Assembly (NCBI GenBank): GCA_028753945.1
Contig: JAPNXP010000005.1
Span: 4,836,001-4,900,000, forward strand
Source of the DNA: Hexactinellida sp. DTS-2022
Taxonomy: Eukaryota; Porifera; Hexactinellida
Direction of reading: 5' to 3'
DNA: 64,000 bases
In this document: piece after piece, positions 1-10,834 of the stretch
Position numbering within the stretch: position 1 is the stretch's first letter
How the letters are laid out: each line of letters begins with the position of its first letter
Notes under the pieces: model-generated
Seen by the model: only the letters and a program-made list of their open reading frames with translations
Databases searched by the model: none
Told to the model about the DNA's origin: nothing
Made by a program: the position numbers and the translations under genes

Positions 1-1285
1 GTAATTTTCAGGCCATTTTTAACAATAAAAAATCCCCTTGCGAAGCCGGGTTTATATTGAGAAGTATTAGCTGATATACATAAGTAACCCTGACTTTAGT
101 ACATGTACTAACTTACCCGTGTAGTCTTAACTATCACTAACAATTCTCCTCTCCTGAAAGGAAGATCCTAAACGCGAAATAATATAAAGTAACAAATAGT
201 GCGAAAACAACAGAATATAAAGTAACAAATAGGAAGATACAGGAATGTAAACTAACGTAATTAGATGTTCCATCGAAGTCGTATTTGGCGATACATTCAG
301 TTCCCGTCTTCAAACCTGGTACCTTAGAGAGAGAATCAAATACAGTCAGGTTCTTTTATTATGAACATTCAAGGGACCAAAATTGTGTTCATAATAGAGA
401 GACTTCATAATAAGCGAACTCAACTTAATACAAACCAAATGTAAGTTGTTAATTAAATTGGGACCGGGGGAAAAATCTTCCTATTAAGCAGACGAAATAT
501 TGTTCAGAATAAGAGACCTTACTGTATACATTTACGAAAACAATAGAATACAAAGCACAATACCTCTTTTGCCATCTGTTTCGTGATTCAATTGATATAA
601 TTACTGTAGTGTTAGAATGAATTGTGTCTTTATAGAGACACAGAAAACTATTAGAGAATAATATGATAATGAGAAATTAGTATACAACCATGTTAGGATA
701 CGGAATAAAGTTAATTATTTAATGCATACTATTAACGGATAGTTAGTTCAAATGATTACGAGTGACAGATGACTGAAATCAGTTGCTCAATGAGAAACCA
801 CTTCGTTGATTAGTCATTAATAAGAAGCTAGGCTTATAGAGAATCTGAAATTGGGATATTCAAATCTCTGAGAATATATAACAAAATTAACTCATTAAAC
901 TTACTTCTAGGAATAGCTATAGTAATGAATGAAGGGAGTATTGAATAGCAGAATTAGTATGTTTTAGGTAGTGTCTATAATTCAAAGAGACTGGTACAAA
1001 TGTACTGTATGTATGTATCATAAAAATATCAAAGAAATTAGCTAATTGCCCTAAATAATTTCCAAGTAAAGGAAAGATAATATAATTCAATAGACAATGT
1101 TAATCTGAAGTCAAGTATTCAAAGTTATTACATGCAGTGCGAATAATTAGAAAAATCCTACCTTTTTAATAATTCGATTCATTCTTGAGATATTATTTTA
1201 CTAAATTAATATATATATTTATACTGACGTATATGTGACACCTTTAACTCTGAATTAAACACAAACACATACGAATCTAATTCAG
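1..1285. other. Non-coding AT-rich flank downstream of VPS39
   Basis: I see no gene here on either strand: stops are frequent and no exon-like stretch is flanked by good splice sites. Two repeats are recognisable: a short dispersed repeat at about 1-60, with the same CCGGCTTCG core found again near 6.66 kb and 50.1 kb, and a miniature transposon at 343-524. The remainder probably includes the VPS39 3' untranslated region and unique spacer. Confidence 0.6.
343..524. mobile_element. MITE, CAGTCAGG family (copy 1)
   Basis: A 182-bp element begins CAGTCAGG and ends with a near-inverted complement (CCTTACTG), flanked on both sides by TA. Two good copies with the same interior order (ATGAACATTC, AAATTGTGTTCAT, AATAAGCGAAC, AATTGGGACC, ATTAAGC) lie at 12932-13123 and 36536-36704, and decayed relatives at about 16981-17085 and 21903-22005. 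It has no coding capacity. TA duplication and short inverted ends fit the Tc1/mariner-pogo superfamily. Confidence 0.75.
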
Positions 1286-3958
1286 TCATTGTTTAGGTCG
1301 CGTTTGTAGAGGATTAATTGCACGTTCCTGTTTAACCTGATTGGCATCCCAACAGTAATAATGTACAATTGTACCATTATTTGGATTCCATGCAAATGCA
1401 CTATCGCCTAGCTTTTTCTTACAGTGTTCGCAAAATGTGTCATCTGTGATATGATAATAAGTGCTTTCTGATTGTATGCGTTCTCGTTGTACTTGTACGT
1501 GTTGAGCGAATATCAGACTTTTCAAAACTTGGTTTGTTCTTCTTTCTTTCGATTTCTTTTCGAGTACACTACTTAGGAACACCTGTAGATCTCTAAGGGG
1601 CGTGTCAGGGGGCAATAGGTTAAGCACCTGACTGGTATCAATAACTTCGTGGTACTTAGATAATAGCTGTAGAGCTGATTTCATGTTCGATTCTAATTTA
1701 TCGCGTGTCGGTGATTCAATCCCTAGTTTTTCAAGATCAGGAGTAATTAAATACATCTTCATTAACTGGAGATATACGTCATGACATTGTGCGTAGTTCT
1801 TTTCGCAATACTCCTCAGCCATTTCCGGACACCTGAGTATGTACGCGTAAATAGCGAGTGCTGGTTCGTGTCTGTCCAGACGCCCTAATAGGAGCGCACG
1901 CTCCTCATACATATCGTCCTGTGGGAAGGCAGATATTAGCTTTTCAGGCTTGTAATGCTGCGAGTTTTCAAGGAAACTAATTAGTTCTCTGCGTAGTGTA
2001 CCTAATCGCCCTGGTTCGTGTCCAGCTTTTGGTCTCTCATCAAATTTCTTCTTTTTATACGGTTCCAACAATCTGAGGACCTCCCCCTTATAGCAGAGAA
2101 CCAACTCGTTATGGAAATAACTCTTTGTCTCGACCCAGTTAATCATTATCGCTTTTAAATAGGGAATTGTTTGTTCGGGGAATTCTTTCTTTATAAATTC
2201 GAGTACTTTTTCTCGCTCTAAATACTCAACTTCCTGAACATCTTCTATAAATATCTTCATGCCTTCTTCCGCATTCTTATCGATTACCCATTTAGAAAAT
2301 TCTAGAATAAGCGGTAGGTGACTCGGCCCTAGTTTCTGTAGATACGCAATGGTATGCGCTGGATCGCGGAGGGGGCCCTGTGACTGTAGATTACACGTCA
2401 TTAGTAGGTTAAGTGACTTCTTATGCTCACCCTTAGTATTATACAGCTGAATTAGCTCGGGATATTTCTCCTGTTTTTTTAGGATACGCTCACTTTCAAC
2501 TAGAAACAAGTAATTATCTTTCAGCCTCACTAACGGACCAATTAACGACTCATTACACTGTACATAACATTTGAGCAATGTGGTATCTATGATCTGTAGC
2601 ATATCAACTGAGGGTGTTTCCAATTCGCCTGGTTTTAACATTGCTTGATACCTATTTCGTTGTTGCATCAAATACTGAGTGAGCACATCGGTCGCTAGGT
2701 CGAGTGGCTTGCCTGTTAGCGGTGGAGGCTCGGCTGGATGTTTCCGCTTCAAACGAATTGCATCTGGCAACAACTTTGGGTACAGACTTATGACGTCAAT
2801 CGGGTCCGCATTAATATCAGAGTACTTCTCTAGAGACTGCTTGAATTCGTGCTGTGTGAATAGAGAGAACGCTTGCAGTCTCTTTATATGCAGAACCTGT
2901 CCCTTCTTTTCCTCCGGTGTTCCCTCCAACATCTCTGCTAGCAGAAGCCCTACACTAAAGTGCTTGTTCTGTATGGCAGTCTTTAGCTGTCTGTGTACAG
3001 CTATGGGCTCCAGTCTCCATATGTACTGGGCAGAAGCGATGTAGGCGTGTTCCGAGTGTACGATGCACTTAGGGCTCTCTGGTACCAAAATAGTTTGTAT
3101 GCGAAACGGAGTCATCTCTTCTACAGCTCTCACTTCAATCATTTTATTCAACAGAGCTACGTAGTACGGATATGAGTATATAAAGTCTAGCGGTATGTCT
3201 CCCCAGGTTATTTTGTATTCGCGAGATGGCTGTCCTTGTGAGCTCAGAAAGTGCGTGTATTCGTCTTTGCAAATGGCCACCTCGTCGTTATCGACATTCT
3301 TCACTAACGGTTCGGATCTCACATGGCCTAGCGGGAAAATCTCCTTGATTTGTAGCGTGTTTTTGACAGGAACAAACAAGTATTCCTTCTTCAGACCGAC
3401 AAATACTGCGTCACATTCCTTGTTCCACACAACGCATCTAGCTTGGTCAGTCAGGTTCTGCTCGCCCAGGTTCTCCCAGCTCCGCTCCTTTGCCCGGGCC
3501 CCCAAACCGCCCTTTCCAGACAGAGAGTAGAACACGAGTTTCTTCTTCTCCGCCAGACAGAGTGTGAGTTGCCGCGGGCCCGCCTCCTCTGGGGTGACAG
3601 AAACCGCGAATAAATGGAACTGCCTGTTGCGAATGGATAGATCGGTTGGCGTGAGTTGGTCTAGGTTGTGCACTAATAACTCTCCACCGTCCGTCAATGC
3701 GAAGAGCAGCCTCAGCTCGGGAGAGACAGACATCTGGATTATAGGTTTTTTAGAAATGCCACGGGCTGTGTTTTTCAATTCTGGCTCGAAACGATCTTCA
3801 CCTTTCTCTTGGAATATTTTCTGGCTCTTGGATACGATATGGTAGCCAAGAATGTGTCCCTCTTTGGTACCCACAGCTAGCCAGTCCCCCCAAGTTGTCA
3901 TGCACTCGACTGTGAGAGGCAGCTTCTTCAGAATGGGGATAAGTTCAAACGCGTCCAT
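1286..3958 (-). CDS. VPS39: VPS39, HOPS tethering complex subunit
   Basis: A single uninterrupted exon encodes 890 residues (human VPS39 has 886). The N-terminus (MDAFELIPILKKLP) matches the family start. A citron-homology/WD-like region spans about residues 15-290, an alpha-solenoid (clathrin-heavy-chain repeat type) follows, and a C-terminal zinc-binding segment with CEHC and a later HYYC lies at about 850-875. VPS39 is the Rab7-binding end of the HOPS complex, which tethers late endosomes and autophagosomes to lysosomes; this is family knowledge. The start is divergent from the small gene at 4221, 262 bp away. An ATTCTTTTAG acceptor-like site lies about 10 nt before the ATG, so a 5' UTR intron or trans-splicing is possible. 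Absence of any coding intron is unusual for an animal VPS39. Confidence 0.95.
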   Translation of the reverse strand: MDAFELIPILKKLPLTVECMTTWGDWLAVGTKEGHILGYHIVSKSQKIFQEKGEDRFEPELKNTARGISKKPIIQMSVSPELRLLFALTDGGELLVHNLDQLTPTDLSIRNRQFHLFAVSVTPEEAGPRQLTLCLAEKKKLVFYSLSGKGGLGARAKERSWENLGEQNLTDQARCVVWNKECDAVFVGLKKEYLFVPVKNTLQIKEIFPLGHVRSEPLVKNVDNDEVAICKDEYTHFLSSQGQPSREYKITWGDIPLDFIYSYPYYVALLNKMIEVRAVEEMTPFRIQTILVPESPKCIVHSEHAYIASAQYIWRLEPIAVHRQLKTAIQNKHFSVGLLLAEMLEGTPEEKKGQVLHIKRLQAFSLFTQHEFKQSLEKYSDINADPIDVISLYPKLLPDAIRLKRKHPAEPPPLTGKPLDLATDVLTQYLMQQRNRYQAMLKPGELETPSVDMLQIIDTTLLKCYVQCNESLIGPLVRLKDNYLFLVESERILKKQEKYPELIQLYNTKGEHKKSLNLLMTCNLQSQGPLRDPAHTIAYLQKLGPSHLPLILEFSKWVIDKNAEEGMKIFIEDVQEVEYLEREKVLEFIKKEFPEQTIPYLKAIMINWVETKSYFHNELVLCYKGEVLRLLEPYKKKKFDERPKAGHEPGRLGTLRRELISFLENSQHYKPEKLISAFPQDDMYEERALLLGRLDRHEPALAIYAYILRCPEMAEEYCEKNYAQCHDVYLQLMKMYLITPDLEKLGIESPTRDKLESNMKSALQLLSKYHEVIDTSQVLNLLPPDTPLRDLQVFLSSVLEKKSKERRTNQVLKSLIFAQHVQVQRERIQSESTYYHITDDTFCEHCKKKLGDSAFAWNPNNGTIVHYYCWDANQVKQERAINPLQTRPKQ

Positions 3959-4220
3959 CGCAACACGCTAAAAGAATATCTAAAAACAAAAAGGAAATTG
4001 TCTCACAATTTTGTAATAAAGAAACCCTGTACAATTTGGTAATAAAATTCGACCGATCATAACTGCGGTAATTCTCAAGTTTGAAAGTTCAAACGAATCA
4101 AATCAAATTTTGAACAAATTTTGCATATAATATGTAACCATAAAATTGTTTCTAAGTTTCAAATGGAGACTAATACCACGCAAAATATGAAGATTGTTAT
4201 CTTATCTCATTTTCAAAACA
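3959..4220. promoter_or_regulatory. Bidirectional promoter region, VPS39 / 4221 gene
   Basis: The 262 bp between two start codons on opposite strands must hold both promoters. No TATA box stands out at the expected distance for either gene. The region is strongly AT-rich and contains no repeat that I recognise. Confidence 0.55.
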
Positions 4221-4763
4221 ATGGATTTGTTGACTAGTGAACTAATCGAAGACTTGGGTATACAACTAGCTCCCAAATCTCAATCTCCTCCTCAAACTAC
4301 TGTTGCTGAATTAGCTATAAAGGAACCCGATTTATTACTACTCAGTCCTGATCCTGTCAGTTCTAATGTTATCAGTGTAAAGCGAAAAATAGAAGACACG
4401 AATCCAAATAATGGAGTAGCCCCCAAGCGAACTAAAGCTACAACAGATTTGCCACTCAAGAAACACCCTAAGCATCCTAAGCCCCTAACTGTTCCCTACA
4501 GTCCGATTCTACGCACGTCATCTAGATTGAGAAGCAAGACTGTCGATAGTGGGAGTGATAAAACGGTAGGAAAAAGCAAAATAAGAATTACCAGGAAAAA
4601 ATCATTCGACACCCAAATAACTAACAGTACAAAGACGGGGTTCAATTCGGGAGTTCGGGAGGTTCCTAAGAGCAAGACCACTCGAGCAGTGAGCCCCAAA
4701 CTCTCAACCAAAGCGCGGGCAAATGCAAGACAAGCCAAACAGGCACTCAAAGGGAAATTATAA
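4221..4763 (+). CDS. Small basic, probably nuclear protein of unknown function
   Basis: A single-exon frame of 180 residues starting MDLLTSELIEDLG. The open frame extends upstream to 4194 from a non-ATG codon; I chose the ATG at 4221 because it is the first one. After an acidic, leucine-rich N-terminus the protein becomes Lys/Arg/Ser/Thr/Pro-rich, with clusters resembling nuclear localisation signals (VKRKIED, PKRTKA, KSKIRITRKK) and several SP/TP dipeptides that could be proline-directed kinase sites. No domain is recognised. The lysine-rich tail and SP sites would suit a chromatin or spindle-associated protein, but that is only inference from composition. It shares a divergent promoter with VPS39. 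Confidence 0.6.
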   Translation: MDLLTSELIEDLGIQLAPKSQSPPQTTVAELAIKEPDLLLLSPDPVSSNVISVKRKIEDTNPNNGVAPKRTKATTDLPLKKHPKHPKPLTVPYSPILRTSSRLRSKTVDSGSDKTVGKSKIRITRKKSFDTQITNSTKTGFNSGVREVPKSKTTRAVSPKLSTKARANARQAKQALKGKL

Positions 4764-5210
4764 TAATTATAATAAATCACTTCTTCTGTACAAACTCTTA
4801 CCACTATTGCTACTATGATACGAATAATCCTTCTTGTAACAGAATATTACGTAATTATTTACTGTAACGCCAAAGTATAAATAGAATATATACAAACATG
4901 TGTGTAATCACCAACATAATAGCAATTTTGTCCGGTCATTTGACGAAAATATTTGAGGAAAGTATGTTTACATTGCACTATAAGTTCAGGAAAATAGTAA
5001 CGAAAACTTTGTAGTGTAACTAAAAATATCCAGGAGAGGTCGCAGTATGCAGATGCAATTGTAAGTTTTCAAATAACTTGAAGCCTTCATATAAAACTAA
5101 ACAGAAACTACTCACTAAATTCGGTTTTATTCTTTTCAGATTATATTCCTAAATTTTCCTTCACTGAATTATTTGGTTTTACATCTGCCAACTGGTGTTA
5201 GAACCTCAAG
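4764..5210. other. Spacer and probable 5' UTR of the coiled-coil gene
   Basis: No coding region is seen. A TTTTCAG acceptor at about 5140 follows a GTAAGT-type donor at about 5060, so a short 5' UTR intron for the gene starting at 5211 is plausible. No repeats were recognised. Confidence 0.45.
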
Positions 5211-8200
5211 ATGGAGAAATCAAATTCAAACAACCAGGTTTGTTTTTTGTACCATTTTTTTTATGATATATACTTCCAAAAACAGGAATTTTCGTATCCA
5301 ACCACTAACGGCATTGATATCAATTTTTAACTTGGGGAGGGGAATAAATAGCGTTAGTGAACAGTTTATCGAATATTTGCTGATTTTCTACGATTACCGA
5401 CATTTCCATACACGAATAATGCCCATCTTATCTGTGGAATGTCAGTATCCCAATTATACCTTCGAAAATTCATGCAAAGTTGTTGTTTGTTCGAATGATT
5501 AGTTGCATTGTATTGCCTGAAGATCTAGTCATATAACTAATTGGGTATAAATTGCCGATGACTTAGTAGGTAATGGTACTTATAACGTATAATTTAGAGA
5601 GAACTCATGTACCACCTGAAAGAGGAACATAGATTGAGAAGGGAAGCTGAGATAGCACTGGAGCGAGCTAACCGCACGAGTCAAAGGTTAATTAATATAC
5701 AGCTATACAGTGAACTCCCTTATAACCAAGTTGGATATACAGTGGTGTTCGCCTAATAGCAAGTCGCATTTTGCACGAAATTTGCTTGTTAATAGGCGAA
5801 CTTGCTATTTGAGGAACAAAATTAACATTATATGCTCTCTTGAGGACAGAAAATAACTTGCTAATAGAGCAATATTATATTGCTATTAGGCGAACACTAC
5901 TGTAACGAAATACCGCTTATAACGAAATTGATATTTTCCCCCAGAACACTAAATGCATTAATTATTATCCGTTTATAACGAATATCCGTATATAACGAAG
6001 GAATTTATAGGTCCCAAGCACTTCGTTATAACGAGAGTTCACTGTATATCCCCCAATTTCAATAAATAAATGGCATAATAAGGGTGTGATAATGCGAAAT
6101 TATTATATTTTTGATATAAGCCACTTTTTAAAATTCAATAAATAAGTGGTTAGAAGCTCAAAAGTTAAACCTGTAAAGTGCAGAGTCAAATATTCGAGAC
6201 ATCTGTCAAACATACAGCTAATCTAAAAAACGCATTAATTAACTCTGCCATTTAATCGCAAAGTAACAGGAATTGCTCTTGATAAAATAATATTTCTGTA
6301 CATTATTAACCGATATTAATTTGTATTTAATCTTCCTAGTATGAAGAAACACAAATGTTGACCTATGTACTATTTGTATGTAAATCGTTGTTAGACGATA
6401 AAGTTGCCCTGTTGGACCCCTTTAACAGGTTAAATATGTTCAACTTTCCAGGAATGTTGTCTATAGTTAAATAATAAATATGTAAGAATTCATACCTGAA
6501 ATTAACCTTTACTTTTAGACATCAACAGATGTCGAAGGAATACAGATCACAGATAGAAAAGTAAGTTTTTTATTGTTATTGGAATCACAAAGGAGTTCCA
6601 AATATAAATACAAATTTTAAAACGGTTTACTTATATATTTGCCAAACCTTTTCAGTATAAAACCTGGCTTCGTAAAAGTGAATATTTTGATGTTAAAAAC
6701 CGGTGTTTGAGAAATAGATTAAAAAAGGTGTTGGCCGAAATACTATAAGTCCAATTTTGATTATAATATACTTCGCTTAATTACTCACAGTTTGTAACAT
6801 TTAAATGATAAGGGTTTCGTTGCAACATTTAGCTTAAAATTGGTGTTTTAACTGAATACCTTTGAAATTACTCTCATAACTGTAGTTAATTATACTTCCT
6901 AGCACTCTATAGAATTGACCATATGACAACTAGATAGCAATTACCACAATAATTATCCCGATTACAAAAGAAACCCCATACTTTCGTGTTACATTGAACT
7001 CATTGATAACCTTATTGACAAAAGCGTTATACCGTGTAGAAAGGACATAGTTTAGACTAATATTAATATTGATATTATTAACATACTTATTCAAGAATTT
7101 TAAAACCATTAATCGACTCTCAGAAACCATTTATATATTAAGTGTAGCATTAATTAGCATGTACAGCACTACAATGGAGTTTTAGAGTATTTTCGTCTCG
7201 ATAAACGCGTTTACAGGTTTCACACACAACTCTCATTGAATGGAAATGTGACATATGTAAAGCGAATGTGTGTTTGAAGGCGAGAATTTTCTCGCATTCA
7301 CTGCAAGGCCAGTTGAGATCACCAAACTGCTTATTGTGATCAATCGTTAATGGATCGATTGCTTTTTCAATAACTTTCTTCTCCTGGGTTTGTTCTTGAA
7401 TTGAATCTGCAAGCTATAGTATAGATAATATAAAATGTAAGTACAGTGGATGCCGGTTATAAGCACATCGTCGGGAACTGCACTTAATGTTCTTATAAGC
7501 GGCATGTTCTTATAACCGACATAAATTATATAGGGTATATGGCAACCGTTTTCTAACATAGTGTTCTTATATCCGATATGTTCTTATAACCGGTGTGCTT
7601 ATATCAGACATCTACTGTATACCATATTAATAACCCCGAATTATTAGGCTATAGTGTATTTGGCCTAATGAAGCGAGTTTACACAATTTGCTTACAAGTG
7701 CTGCTTTCACTGGAGGAGGGAGTCCATGGGAAAATGTGGCCAGGTCGCTACCAGAGCCACCAATAGGATTCGGTCTGATTCTCTTAACTGGTCCCTCCTT
7801 TAAGCTACTTTCTGCTTGCGGGCGTTTCTTCACTTCTTTAACTTGTATTTGGCTGTCTGGGACTGTACTTGATGTTGTATTCACACTTAAATCCTGGTCT
7901 TTTAGGTAATATTGTTGGACATTCCCACTCTCTCTTAATCCCAAAATTCTGTGTGAAATACTCAAGTGAGTAATCACTCCATTCTCGGACTTAAAGTATT
8001 TGTTGCACATCATGCATTGGAACGGTTTCCTGTCCACATGTGTAATGTAGTGAGCTTTTAGAGCCGCTGGGGTTTTGCAAACTTTACCACAGGTTTCACA
8101 CCTTGAGGAAATAAAAATAAATACAATATTTACAGTGAACTCTTGTTATAACGAAGTGCTTTGGGACCTGTAAATTCCTTCGTTATATACGGATATTCGT

Positions 8201-10834
8201 TATAAATGGATAATAATTTATGTATTTAGTGCTCTGGGGGAAAATCTCCATTTCGTTATAACGGGAGTCTACTGTAGTTTACAAGTAAATTCCGAAAATC
8301 TGATTTATATATGTCAATAGCAAGTTATTTTATACTTGTTCTCTTTTGGAATCTGAATTTCAGAGCTAAATAAGCTTCTCAGTGCAAATACTGCGACATC
8401 AGAATCTTGGCTGTCAGTTGAGAATGGACTTTCTTCATCTAGGGATTTCTTAAGGATTGTTATTGGTTTATCGTTTAGAATCGGGTAAGGAAGGATTGGT
8501 TTATAAATATCGGGAGATATACTTAAAATATGCTTCCCCACGTTTTTCCCCAGCTGGTTTTTGATTGACTTTGACAGACAAATTTGTGGAATTGGAAGGG
8601 GAATTGGTGATTTTTTGGTAGTGGAAATTTCCGCTGTACACTAGGGAGAGAAAATATTAATTTATTTAAATTTATAACATAAATGTAGCTACAAATTACC
8701 ATAACTGGTGTTCTTTTCTGAATTTCTTCATGAGGTAATTTCTTGGGTGTTTTGAAAACGAAATTTGGGAAATTAGATTTTGGAGTTGGCACTAAGATTG
8801 CTTCTATATGACGCACTTTATTCGAGGATTTGTGTTCTGTATTTCTCATGGGATTCATACTGACTAATCTGCTATTGTTAAAATATAAAATTAATACGGT
8901 GAAACGAATATGTTTTCAATAGGAAATATGTTGGTGTTTCTAGGTTAAATGCTTTAACACACGACTTCCTATGTCAGAGATCTAAGATGGAACAGGTGGT
9001 GCTAGAAAAGAATAACATTAAAACGTTTTATGAGGTAATCAAGTTAGTTTTATTACCTGGGTAAGATATAATTTACAATCTCCTATTATAGGATAAGTTT
9101 AAGGTGATGGAGCAAGAGATCAACGAGCTTAAGAAACAACTCCAGCATAAAGTGAGCATATGTTGACAGCAGTGTGAATGCCTTGCAAATATAAAGAATT
9201 TCTAGAGATATTATTACATGGCGGATTATAAATGCCAATTTATGTTAATTTTAAATTTGTGTATCATTTATCTGTGTTTTAGAGAGTATCTGCGACAGAC
9301 CAAAGAGTGGTGATTTTCCAAGAAAAAATACAATGTTTAGAGGTGAAAATACTCTGTTAAGAATCAATTTTAGTAATATTCATTTAAAAATGTAATTCTT
9401 GTAGGAAGAGAATGATTTGTTGCATGAGAAAATCTGGCGAATTAAGAGAAAATATGTTGATAAATCAGTCTCTGTAAGTTTATCATGTAATTTGTTAGAA
9501 AAAATCCCATTTAATATTTATTTTATAGACAGATGATTTTGAGGGCCGATGTAATATAACTGCTCAGGTTAGAATAGTATACTACATTCTATAATTATAA
9601 GAGTATATTGACATTATTCTATAGAGTCTGAATATGATGCACGATTTTAACGGGATATCTTTTGGATTTTCAAATGTGAGATTTATTTTTTAGTAAATCG
9701 TTAAAAAATAGAACTACTTAGCACTAATTTGCTTTGGTTAGGACTCATTTGCTCAAGAGCAATACACACTAATGCATAACGATAATGTGAGTTCAAATGA
9801 ATCTGATTCGCGCGAAAACTCTGACAACGAAGTGACCGAATTGCTGAATGAATGGAAACACAAAAGCAACAAACTCGCAGAACAAAAACTGCAATTAACA
9901 CATAGATTGCAACAGGTTATTGAATGGTTACATTTCTACAAAACTACATCAACAATTTACTTTCTTAATCAATAGTTGGAGGACGAAAGGAAATCTGAGA
10001 GCGAATCTCTTTCCAATAATTTCGAGTACACAAACTCAAACTCTTCAATTATCTACACACCTGCAAGGACAATAAACAGTCATGATGACGAGGTAATAAA
10101 TGCACAAACTATATTTCAGTAGAACTTGTTTATAACGTACCAGGGTTAGTACGTAAAATTATTTATTTTAACCAAATTTATAAAGCAATATGTATGTAAA
10201 AGGTTTAGACGAATACTTTGATAATACTTAATTATTTTCCATTCCCGAGGGGTACTATATAACCGAGTTTTACTGTTACTTAAACTTTTTATACAACTAA
10301 CCATTTTAGGTATTTCTTCCTATCTATACTACTACATCATCTGTTCTCGTTTCTAACAACTCTATGTTGAGAACTTTAACAGAAATACCTCCGCTAGAGT
10401 CTAAATGTGCTGGTATACCCAAACATAATAATTTCAATATAAGTTGGCTTGCCAGAGACAAATCAAGACATTGTTCTTCCTTAGACAGCATTTTAGTACC
10501 AATAAATGGAAGAACAGTCGAGTTTCTAACTTCTGACGATTCCTATGATCCGGAAATTGGGCTGTTAAATGAACAGCTGTACAATTTGCCGGATCATAAG
10601 TTGACACCAGCCGTACGGGAGAACTTAATGCATATTCGCTTAACAAAGTACGGAGAGAATGTGCTAACTCAGAGTGCGCCTGGAAGAATCTCGTTAATAG
10701 ATTTTGTACGTGAAGGTGGGTTTGTTGCAGATTCACGAGATGAGACAGAAGCTATAGATTCTTTTAATTTTCTTAAAGATTTTTCTGATGTCTCTTCCGA
10801 ACAGGGTATCTACACAAGCGATGGGTCTAATTGA
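5211..10834 (+). CDS. Twelve-exon coiled-coil protein of unknown function
   Basis: Hand-built model, 435 residues: exons 5211-5237, 5598-5686, 6519-6560, 8980-9034, 9092-9151, 9283-9342, 9405-9473, 9529-9567, 9625-9675, 9742-9915, 9976-10092 and 10310-10834. All junctions have GT and AG ends and keep one frame; from exon 4 on every junction is phase 0. Exons 2-7 encode heptad-rich charged coiled coil (e.g. HLKEEHRLRREAEIALERA, then VMEQEINELKKQLQHK), exons 10-11 another charged helix, and the 175-codon last exon a Ser/Asp-rich non-coiled tail. No family is recognised. Many tiny phase-0 exons are typical of cytoskeletal or ciliary coiled-coil genes, which is a weak hint. The third intron (6561-8979) holds an antisense zinc-finger gene; if exons 1-3 belong to another gene, this one would start at the ATG at 8987. 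Confidence 0.65.
5708..6044. mobile_element. MITE, CAGTGAACTC family (copy 1, interrupted)
   Basis: The element starts CAGTGAACTCCCTTATAAC and ends with the inverted complement (GTTATAACGAGAGTTCACTG), flanked by TA. A second element (5740-5902) sits inside it; removing that insert plus one TA restores a continuous element like the copies at 8133-8274 and 49890-50049. It lies in intron 2 of the coiled-coil gene. Confidence 0.8.
5740..5902. mobile_element. MITE, CAGTGGTGTTCGCC family, nested
   Basis: A 163-bp element with inverted ends CAGTGGTGTTCGCCTAAT / ATTAGGCGAACACTACTG and TA on both sides, inserted within the preceding MITE. A longer, more decayed relative lies at about 37174-37360 and a one-ended fragment at about 50866-50950. 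Confidence 0.8.
7150..8858 (-). CDS. Four-finger C2H2 zinc-finger protein, nested in an intron
   Basis: Hand-built four-exon model on the minus strand: 8858-8700, 8640-8336, 8101-7696 and 7413-7150, 377 residues, all GT-AG with consistent phases (0, 2, 0). Exon 3 carries two classical C2H2 fingers (CETCGKVCKTPAALKAHYITH and CMMC...HLSISH, spacing C-X2-C-X12-H-X3/4-H) and a Lys/Arg/Pro linker; exon 4 carries two more (CSEC...HMSHFH and CETC...HCSAVH) up to the stop. Exons 1-2 are Pro/Ser/Lys-rich and disordered. Likely a nuclear DNA- or RNA-binding protein; paired, widely separated fingers do not identify a family. Both of its larger introns contain a MITE (7444-7617, 8133-8274). The gene lies inside intron 3 of the coiled-coil gene on the opposite strand. 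Confidence 0.75.
7444..7617. mobile_element. MITE, CAGTGGATGCCGG family (copy 1)
   Basis: A 174-bp element with inverted ends CAGTGGATGCCGGTTATAAG / ATATCAGACATCTACTG, flanked by TA, with internal repeats of TTCTTATAACCG. A 73-bp deletion derivative lies at 35880-35952. Located in the last intron of the zinc-finger gene. Confidence 0.8.
8133..8274. mobile_element. MITE, CAGTGAACTC family (copy 2)
   Basis: A 142-bp element with ends CAGTGAACTCTTGTTATAAC / GTTATAACGGGAGTCTACTG and flanking TA. Same family as 5708-6044 and 49890-50049. It sits in intron 2 of the zinc-finger gene and therefore also inside intron 3 of the coiled-coil gene. Confidence 0.8.
10117..10275. mobile_element. Decayed CAGT-ended MITE
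   Basis: Ends CAGTAGAACTTGTTTATAAC and, inverted, TATATAACCGAGTTTTACTG give imperfect terminal repeats around a 159-bp element in the last intron of the coiled-coil gene. It is related in end sequence to the CAGTAGAAC family but too diverged to assign firmly; TA flanks are not evident. Confidence 0.55.

Noticed and set aside
4496..4804. 102-codon minus-strand frame over the small basic gene
   Set aside because: A shadow of the better-supported plus-strand frame; hydrophobic composition arises from complementing Lys/Ser-rich codons.
5173..5502. 109-codon plus-strand frame
   Set aside because: It overlaps the first coding exon of the coiled-coil gene in another frame, starts with a non-ATG codon and has intron-like composition.
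7627..8037. Stand-alone 136-residue zinc-finger protein
   Set aside because: The start is internal to an exon; a strong GTAAGC donor at 7695 and matching phases join it to flanking exons of a four-finger gene.
8314..8541. Separate 75-residue minus-strand protein
   Set aside because: It is exon 2 of the zinc-finger gene reading through a GTATAA donor into the intron; splicing restores a finger cysteine (AAG TGT).
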